Assembly (NCBI GenBank): GCA_004151065.3
Contig: NWUY0300003768.1
Span: forward strand, 37,047 to 50,995
Length of the DNA: 13,949 nt
Direction of reading: 5' to 3'
Source of the DNA: Larix sibirica
Taxonomy: Eukaryota; Streptophyta; Pinopsida; Pinales; Pinaceae
Both the position numbers and the translations under genes were made by a program. The notes under the pieces were generated by a model. The model was not told the origin of the DNA. It saw only the letters and a list, made by a program, of their open reading frames with translations, and did not search any database. Position 1 is the first letter of the stretch; each line of letters starts with the position of its first letter. This document shows positions 8,171-13,949 of this stretch, in pieces.

Positions 8171-8709
8171 AACCCTTCAAAAATGTTCGATGTCCAGAGT
8201 TCAATAGGAAAACCAGGAAGTAGCATCCATAAATGCCAAATTGTCATTTTCTCTTTCTCTGGATCAAACAAACTATACCATCATTTTAGAACTAGTGAAC
8301 CCTCCTTAATGAGCCATATCCGACCCAAAACCTTCAAAACATCCTCCGCATTAGGGAAAACAAAACACAACCAGCCATTTGCTAGCATACTAATTATGGG
8401 AGCCTTAGCGAAACTCNGTGTTGTCATCAATGACAACTTTGGCCATCACCATCTCCCCTCTAATTTAGATTTAGGAAAGTAGTCATCCTTGTTTGTAGAA
8501 TTTTCTAAAAAGATCTTATCCATAAATGTGTCTTTAGGGGAATAGTTCTTGTGATCGACTATAGTATTTTTTATCACTTCCATTTTAATCAAGGTTAATA
8601 ATGGCATATGCCTACCTTTATTTTGGTGATAGGAAGTATCAGTGCCCAGAATTACATAAAATTCTCTTACGAAATCTTTAAAATTCCCTTGGTTTGTAAT
8701 TATTTGCAT
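8150..8709 (-). pseudogene. LINE-B ORF1: N-terminal DUF4283-like domain (broken)
   Basis: Pieces in three frames. 8709-8446 gives a polar N-terminus ending DDYFPKSKLEGRW and TGA; a one-base loss there shifts into MVMAKVVIDDNTEFR. After two stops (TAA, then TAG), KWLVVFCFP is followed by a further shift into NAEDVLKVLGRIWLIKEG, then LVLK, TGA, WYSLFDPEKEKM and TIWHLWMLLPGFPIELW. The W..F.FP, EDV..VL, W.LFDPE and LPGFPIELW order is the DUF4283 pattern seen before CCHC knuckles in plant retroelement ORF1 proteins. A further shift near 8165 joins the knuckle frame. One base at 8417 is N, so the reading there is uncertain. The start could be 8709 or the Met at about 8583 (MEVIKN). Confidence 0.75.
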
Positions 8710-10245
8710 TTAATTGCTTTTTAGATCTATGCATATGCAATTATGAACTTGTCTTCAAACATATGGAGGACTTCATGATTCCTTGTGCTATGAGTGTATG
8801 CTTAATTTTAGTTTTATTTTTCCACGACCCATAGTGTGGATAATACTCATTCGAGGTAAATACAAAGAAAATAATAATGAGAAACAACTACCTATTCATC
8901 GTATAGCAAACTCGTAAAATTTGTCCTACAATAATTTGACAACATGGAGGGCTTACAATTAGAAAAAGAGATTCCCTTCCAATTATGTTTACATAGTTGC
9001 TTGAATATTGGTACTTGTATTCTTGTACTTTGGGGCATATGAAAAGACCTTGAATGGATTTCATTGAAATGGTAATGGATAGTCAACAAACAATATATAG
9101 CATACCAACATTTTGAAATGGGCAGTGAACAATGAATCTTAACCTTTGGAGCATGCTAACTATCGTTGAAGGTAAGTACTTGATAAATTTGCAAAATATA
9201 TTGGCATGCAACTTTGTTATTTATATTGTTATGGCACTTAGTAGTAAGTGTTATTTGTCTAGTGCTTTCTTTTGTCTTGCAATGTAGGAATACGATGACA
9301 TGCTAAAAAACATAGACCAGACAATAACTTATGGATTTGAACAAAGTGACAATCATGCGAAAACACATAATATTCAAAAGATATGACAATGATAAACAAA
9401 TATAGAGTACGTTGCAAAGAGTGAGATGTTACCAACCACTAACCTGAAGTGATGGACCTAATATCAATATCTAGGGGAGGGAGTTGGCAACCTCGATTTT
9501 TTTAAGGTTGTTTATGGAAAAAAGTTGGTGGTTTTTGTTGTGTGCATGTAGATATATATCTCTTCATTGTTTTGTATATATTTGAACATTGTTCAGCTTT
9601 TATCAAGAGATATGTGTACAGAGGAAAGAAGGGTGTCTCTTTAGCTATGGTCTTGTCTATTTCTATTACCAATCTATCAAGTATGAAACCCCTCATCTGC
9701 CACTTAAGATAATAGAATAGCATATAAGATGTGAATATGGATTTGGGATACAATAAAATGTTACAATGAAAGGCTTGTTTGTTTGGGTGAACCAATATGC
9801 AGAAGGTAATTTGATGCAAACTCACCTCACATTTTCCTGAATCATGTTATGTTTATCCTTTCTTCTCATTGGAAGCTTGAATAAAGAAAGTTTGAAAGAT
9901 ATTAATTATCAAATTGATTACAAATACCCATCATGAATGAAATTAGAACTCAAAAAATTAGGATAAATATGAGGAGACTTGCAGATTATGAAATCATGTA
10001 TAAGCAAAACCAACGCTAGCACGATTGATATAGTCCAAGAATAATAATTCTAGCTTCACTCAACTACGCAAAGCTTAACTACATAATATAAAACATTGTA
10101 TAAATACTTCAATTCATATACCAAACACATTGGGACATATTATTCATTGAAACAAAACCAATTTGATTCAATCCAAAACCAAGTTATTTGTTAGTTTTAT
10201 TATTGAAAAGTAACACCACTAATTAGATTTCTTATGTGAAAGTGA
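8710..10245. other. AT-rich intergenic sequence, no gene recognised
   Basis: About 1.5 kb without a convincing coding region on either strand; the longest frame (9502-9825, minus) shows no family motif. The part next to 8709 may hold the 5' UTR of LINE-B. A canonical-looking splice pair (9172-9287) is described among the findings. I saw no tRNA, no LTR and no clear terminal inverted repeats. Confidence 0.6.
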
Positions 10246-10500
10246 TTTTTTTTTTTTTCGTAACCGTGGGAACCTCTCCAAACCGCCCAGTGAGCATTGT
10301 CATCTGAACCACCTGGATACCAAACCCACGGGTTGGGGCCAGCCTAAATGTTGGATAGGACGTAATCAACGGGAGTATGGCCACCACCGCAGTTGCACGA
10401 GCTTTTTCTAGGGTGCAACTTATATTTACCACACCTCCCCTGGAGGAATCGAAAGTGGGCTTCCGTCGAGACAACCATTAGACCCCACCGTTGGCTCCTG
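10246..10500 (-). mobile_element. tRNA-derived SINE with A-tail
   Basis: Read on the minus strand, an RNA polymerase III-type head is followed by about 200 bases of unrelated body and an A13 tail (T13 at 10246-10258 on the plus strand). The A-box-like GGGTCTAATGG lies at 10475-10485 and the B-box-like CTTTCGATTCC at 10445-10455; the latter agrees with GGTTCGANNCC at all but its first two bases. The body is more GC-rich than its AT-rich flanks. It has no coding capacity; it would depend on a LINE for reverse transcription. The gap between the boxes (19 bases) is shorter than in tRNAs (about 32), so part of the head may be deleted. The 5' boundary is approximate, between 10490 and 10527. Confidence 0.7.
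10445..10485 (-). promoter_or_regulatory. Internal pol III promoter (A and B boxes) of the SINE
   Basis: A-box-like GGGTCTAATGG at 10475-10485 (10 of 11 against TRGYNNARTGG) and B-box-like CTTTCGATTCC at 10445-10455, in the right order on the minus strand. Confidence 0.6.
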
Positions 10501-11370
10501 CTCTCAACCCTAGAAATAAATTCAGTGTTATGTGCAACAATGGGAAGCAACTTGAGCCATTCTTCGTTAAGATGGAAAGGAAACTAGAATGGTCCTTCTC
10601 ACGTTCAAATCCATAAAAGGAAAGGAAAGTGTGTGGTTGACGTCCTCCATACAATGAAACAAGAAAGCTTACAATCACATAAAGTGGAAGATGATTGATG
10701 CGTTGATAATGATGCTTTGCTTCCCAAGAAGATTCCTTTTCCAACCAACTGAAATCGGAAACAACGATTAGCGGTGGTCATATGAGATAATATTGTGAAT
10801 TATGAATATGACGATCACATTTTAAACCCATCAAGCAAGAGAATGGTAGGAGAGATTATATTCATTATATATACACTTCTTTTTTTATTTTATATATATA
10901 TATATATATATATATTTCGATGTCGTCGAGATAACTTTGACACATTTTATTAGACAGGTATTATGGTCAACTGAGATTGCAGCATCGATAATATCTCCAC
11001 CCGTTGTAGAAGAAATGTGCGACGACTAGAATGGCAAGAAATGCAGAATTTGAAAGATGAGGGAATTAGGCAGAGTAGTTGCATAGGAGACGAAGTGTGT
11101 ATCCACGGTTTAGATTGGGTTGTTGTTATGTTATATTTCTACGCTGCACACTCCTCCGACATGCCAAGAAAAAAATAGCCTCTGCATCAATGGGATAATT
11201 AATGAAAAAATGAAGTTGTCCAAATTGCGTGTAAGCGAAAATGTAGATAACCATACTTTTTGCCTCCTCTTCCTCAACAAAACAAAGAAGGAAAGTGAGC
11301 CACGACACGCATACCTTCTCCTCCATCATTTGTACTACTATTGCAACCATAAAGTGGGCTTCTTCAACGC
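10501..11370. other. Upstream intergenic region of the ABCG gene
   Basis: No gene recognised. It contains a TA microsatellite (10891-10915), a TTGACGTC site (10637-10644) and a GGTCAA/TTGACC W-box core (10965-10970). Such short matches occur by chance, and I attach no function to them. Small open frames here (for example 11120-11446 plus, 10478-10744 minus) show no motif. Confidence 0.5.
10891..10915. repeat. (TA)12 dinucleotide microsatellite
   Basis: Twelve uninterrupted TA units plus one T, preceded by a T-rich stretch. About 0.7 kb upstream of the ABCG start codon; likely length-variable between individuals. Confidence 0.9.
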
Positions 11371-11628
11371 CTACCTCCCACCTAATAATAGAGCTTTCTC
11401 ACGCTCACACACAGCCACTCTCTTGTTCTTTATTTCAGTCAAATAGCCCCGAAAACATTTCAATTCCGGCCGGGAAGGGCAAGGAAAATAATTCTTGTTG
11501 ATCAGCCTCAGGATTAATTGGCTTGACCCGTTTGATTCTCTTGTTTATTTAGTCTAGGGAGGATTAGTATTCATATTATTGCTGTTCGCAAAGATTCAGA
11601 GGCTCTGATTAAGATTTTTGTTCCCTCA
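11371..11628 (+). promoter_or_regulatory. Candidate core promoter and 5' leader of the ABCG gene
   Basis: A weak TATA-like TAATAATA (11383-11390) overlaps a match to the R2R3-MYB AC-element consensus (ACCTAAT, 11380-11386). It is followed by a CT- and CA-rich patch (11400-11432) with pyrimidine-CA steps of the kind used as plant start sites. If transcription began near 11405-11415 the leader would be about 215 bases. A W-box core (TTGACC) lies at 11523-11528. No strong consensus TATA box exists in the 500 bases before the ATG. The assignment rests on position and weak motifs. Confidence 0.3.
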
Positions 11629-13923
11629 ATGGCTCGTCTTATGGCGAAATCAAGCAGTTACGGTGAAGAATACCCCATGAATCGCAGGGATTCTTTGGAT
11701 TTGCAGGACTTCGCGACCCCGCATGGTAGCGAGGCTCGATCCGTGGCCAGTTCCTGGAGTCGCGGCCATGACACAAAGTATCCCACGCTGGCTGAGCTGT
11801 TCGGCACGAGGGAAGAGGCTCCCGTGGATGGGCATATGACAGTGGTGGAATTAACGGGGGGCCCGGTTCGCTTCAGTAGCCCTGCGCCGCCGTTTGTGTT
11901 GCGGTTCGAGAATTTGAATTACAGTATTTCTCAAAAGAAAAAGTTCAGATCTTGCTGCTGCGGTAGTAAGAACCGGCTCCAGGCGGCGGATGACATCGAG
12001 CATTTGCCTAGGGAAAATGAAAGTAAAGCTGTTTTGAATAATATTTCCGGGGAAGCCAGAGACGGGGAGGTTTTCGCTGTGTTGGGCCACAGCGGGTCCG
12101 GGAAATCAACGTTGATCGACGCCCTCGCGCACAGGATTTCGAAAGAGAGCTTGAAGGGTAGAATGACGCTCAACGGAGAGCCGCTTGGAGGGCGGGTGTT
12201 AAGGAGCATTTCGGCTTATGTTATGCAGGATGATCTGCTGTATCCTATGTTGACGGTGGAAGAAACGCTCATGTTCTCGGCGGAGTTTCGGCTGCCGAGG
12301 TCTCAGACGAAAGCGCAGAAGCACGCCCGGGTGCAGGTTCTGCTTGACCAGCTCGGGCTCCGTGGCGCGGCGAAGACGATTATCGGCGACGAGGGGCATC
12401 GTGGGGTGTCGGGCGGCGAGAGGCGTCGGGTTTCCATTGGTATTGATATCATCCACGACCCGATTTTGCTGTTCTTGGACGAGCCAACGTCTGGGCTGGA
12501 CTCCACCAGCGCTTTCATGGTTGTCAAGGTGCTGCAACGCATTGCGCAGACGGGCAGCATCGTGGTTCTTTCAATTCACCAGCCAAGCTACCGTATTCTC
12601 GGGCTGCTGGACCGGCTCATTCTATTGGCACATGGAGAGGCGGTTTTCAGTGGCTCGCCAAGCCGGCTGAGGCCTTTCTTTGCAGAATTCGGGCACCCAA
12701 TACCGGAGAACGAGAACAGCACGGAATTCGCCCTCGATTTAACCCAAGAATTCGAGGCCTCACCGGGGGGAATCAAGCCGCTGGTGGACTTCTTTAAAGC
12801 CTGGCGGAAGACAGCAAGGTCTGGCGGAATTACAGAAAACGGCACTGGAATCATGAGTCTGAAGGAAGCCATCGGTGCCAGCATAGCCAGAGGCAAACTA
12901 GTTTCCGCCAACTATCGTGGCGGGGCTAACGATCAAGACACTGCCATTCCGGCTGTCGCCCACTCTGGAAAGGTCGCCAATTTCGCAAATCCACCGTGGG
13001 TGGAGATCGCAGTTCTGATGAAGAGATCGTTCACCAACATCCGCCGGACGCCAGAGCTTTTCATGATGAGGTTGGCGATGGTCATGATTACTGGGTTCTT
13101 TTTAGCAACGATATTCTGGAACCTGGATAAAACCCCCAAAGGAATCCAGGAGCGGTTGAGCTTCTTCGCCTTTGCAATGTCGACCACCTTCTATACCTGC
13201 GCCGATGCCCTGCCAATTTTCCTCCAGGAGCGCTTCATCTTTCTGCGAGAAACCGCGTACAACGCCTATAGGAGATCCTCCTATGTCTTGGCCCACGCCC
13301 TCATCTTTATTCCGCAGCTCACAATTCTGGCCACGGCTTTTGCCGTGACCACGTTCTGGGCTGTGGGTCTCGCCGGCGGAGCGTCGGGCTTTTTCTTCTT
13401 CTTACTCGCCACCATTGCCTCCTTCTGGGCCGCCAATTCCTTCGTCACGTTCCTTTCCGGCGCGGTGTCGAATCTCATGATCGCCTACACGATTGTCGTG
13501 GCTCTGCTCGCCTATTTCCTGCTTCTCAGCGGCTTCTTCATCAACAGAGATCGAATCCCGCCCTACTGGCTCTGGTTTCACTACATTTCCCTAATCAAGT
13601 ATCCCTACGAGGCCGTCCTGCAAAACGAATTCAACAATCCCAACGCCTGCTTCGCCAGAGGAACACAGGTCTTCGATGGAACACCCATGTCACACCTGAG
13701 CCCTCAGCTCCAGCAATCTTTCCTGAACCTCCTGAAAACCAGCGGCAACATCGACATCACGCCTACCACCTGCGTCACGACGGGGATCGATATTCTGCAA
13801 AATCAGGATGTCACACAGCTCAGCAAATGGAATTGCCTGTACGTGACGTTGGCCTGGGGAGTCCTGTTCCGAGTTTTGTTCTACATATCTCTTCTTCTTG
13901 GAAGCAAGAACAAACGCCACTGA
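11629..13923 (+). CDS. ABCG: ABCG half-size transporter (WBC type, ABCG1/2/6/16/20-like)
   Basis: Complete intronless 764-residue plasma-membrane half-transporter, nucleotide-binding domain first. Walker [10 protein letters not shown] is at 153-161, Q-loop VMQDD at 198-202, signature VSGGERRR at 260-267, Walker B ILLFLDEP at 279-286, D-loop SGLDS at 288-292 and H-loop His at 317; all catalytic residues are present. The membrane domain starts near 478, with segments at about 482-497, 511-532, 552-578, 586-606, 614-636 and 735-757, and ends GSKNKRH. Diagnostic family stretches are [73 protein letters not shown] and [12 protein letters not shown]. Arabidopsis members of this group act in suberin and pollen-wall lipid barrier formation; a similar role is inferred. 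An N-terminal Cys triplet (109-111) could be lipidated. It must dimerise to work. The first ATG (11629) is chosen; a second at 11641 would drop four residues. GC-rich compared with its flanks. Confidence 0.97.
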   Translation: MARLMAKSSSYGEEYPMNRRDSLDLQDFATPHGSEARSVASSWSRGHDTKYPTLAELFGTREEAPVDGHMTVVELTGGPVRFSSPAPPFVLRFENLNYSISQKKKFRSCCCGSKNRLQAADDIEHLPRENESKAVLNNISGEARDGEVFAVLGHSGSGKSTLIDALAHRISKESLKGRMTLNGEPLGGRVLRSISAYVMQDDLLYPMLTVEETLMFSAEFRLPRSQTKAQKHARVQVLLDQLGLRGAAKTIIGDEGHRGVSGGERRRVSIGIDIIHDPILLFLDEPTSGLDSTSAFMVVKVLQRIAQTGSIVVLSIHQPSYRILGLLDRLILLAHGEAVFSGSPSRLRPFFAEFGHPIPENENSTEFALDLTQEFEASPGGIKPLVDFFKAWRKTARSGGITENGTGIMSLKEAIGASIARGKLVSANYRGGANDQDTAIPAVAHSGKVANFANPPWVEIAVLMKRSFTNIRRTPELFMMRLAMVMITGFFLATIFWNLDKTPKGIQERLSFFAFAMSTTFYTCADALPIFLQERFIFLRETAYNAYRRSSYVLAHALIFIPQLTILATAFAVTTFWAVGLAGGASGFFFFLLATIASFWAANSFVTFLSGAVSNLMIAYTIVVALLAYFLLLSGFFINRDRIPPYWLWFHYISLIKYPYEAVLQNEFNNPNACFARGTQVFDGTPMSHLSPQLQQSFLNLLKTSGNIDITPTTCVTTGIDILQNQDVTQLSKWNCLYVTLAWGVLFRVLFYISLLLGSKNKRH

Positions 13924-13949
13924 TCTGCCAGCTTCGTGGTCCGAGTTTA
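13924..13949 (+). other. Start of the ABCG 3' UTR
   Basis: Only 26 bases follow the TGA; no polyadenylation signal is within the window. Confidence 0.6.

Larger units (their letters stand above)
4226..8709 (-). mobile_element. LINE-B: L1-type LINE, internally deleted and heavily decayed
   Basis: Read on the minus strand from 8709 downward: ORF1 (DUF4283-like domain, CCHC-type knuckle, acidic and Ser-rich tail), ORF2 starting near 7111 with an APE-type endonuclease, a connector, the first few residues of the RT, then a direct jump near 5725 to sequence that normally follows the RT thumb, zf-RVT, RNase H, and a short 3' UTR. At least nine frameshifts and several stops are spread over all parts, so this copy is much older than LINE-A or has decayed in another way. 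No A-tail is seen at its 3' end; the A-tail of LINE-A abuts it, so its true 3' end may lie beyond the left edge. The 5' end is not defined; I stop at the last coding-like codon (8709). Confidence 0.88.

Noticed and set aside
8183-8482. Plus-strand open frame of 99 codons containing the ambiguous base
   Set aside because: It is antisense to the DUF4283-like coding sequence of LINE-B and has no motif of its own.
9502-9825. Minus-strand open frame of 107 codons
   Set aside because: AT-rich composition, no recognisable motif, no neighbouring frame that continues it.
10232-10537. Possible target-site duplication of the SINE: TTATGTGAAA (10232-10241) and TTATGTGCAA (10528-10537)
   Set aside because: Nine of ten bases match, but the copies sit 4 bases and about 28-40 bases from the tail and head, so the SINE would need a longer 5' end than its A-box suggests. 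Could be chance.
11431-11440. TTTATTTCAG-like 3' splice site in the ABCG leader
   Set aside because: A single acceptor-like match without a convincing upstream GTAAGT donor; cannot support a 5' UTR intron.
12344-12670. Open frames overlapping the ABCG gene in other frames and on the minus strand
   Set aside because: GC-rich coding DNA gives long shadow frames; the 764-codon frame with all ABC motifs explains the region.
1-13949. CRISPR array, bacterial operon or phage system
   Set aside because: No direct-repeat array, no bacterial gene organisation; all identifiable content is plant nuclear.

Overview
The window is eukaryotic nuclear DNA from a land plant, most likely a seed plant. Three things point there: a plant-type half-size ABCG transporter, two plant-type L1 LINE retrotransposons with C-terminal RNase H domains (one also carrying an ORF1 with DUF4283 and a CCHC knuckle), and a tRNA-derived SINE. 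The long AT-rich, retroelement-filled flank would suit a large genome such as a gymnosperm's, but that is a guess. Only one gene looks intact.

Layout: (1) 1 to about 4225, plus strand: the 3' part of a LINE ('LINE-A'), running off the left edge. Its ORF2 (reverse transcriptase, zf-RVT-type zinc domain, RNase H) reads in a single frame from base 3 to 2933 but is broken by seven premature stops. It is followed by a second coding-like frame (3275-3880), a 3' UTR and an A-rich tail. (2) About 4226-8709, minus strand: a second, older LINE ('LINE-B') with RNase H, zinc domain, APE-type endonuclease and ORF1 (DUF4283 plus CCHC knuckle). It is full of frameshifts and stops and lacks almost the whole reverse transcriptase core, which was lost in one deletion near 5725. 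The A-tail of LINE-A abuts the 3' UTR of LINE-B, so LINE-A probably inserted into LINE-B; the two lie tail to tail. (3) 8710-11628: AT-rich intergenic DNA with no convincing gene. It holds a minus-strand SINE (10246-10500), a (TA)12 microsatellite, and the likely promoter and leader of the ABCG gene. (4) 11629-13923, plus strand: a complete, intronless 764-codon ABCG half-transporter related to the Arabidopsis ABCG1/2/6/16/20 group.

The genes do not form a pathway. The ABCG gene is a single-copy-type plant gene next to a graveyard of retroelements. GC content rises sharply at the ABCG coding region (34 of 60 bases at 13381-13440 against 14 of 60 at 10081-10140). I found no clear novel biological system. 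The most interesting items are the extra repeat-bearing reading frame downstream of RNase H in LINE-A, a 24-bp perfect hairpin inside LINE-B, the clean removal of the RT core of LINE-B, and the SINE about 1.1 kb upstream of the transporter.
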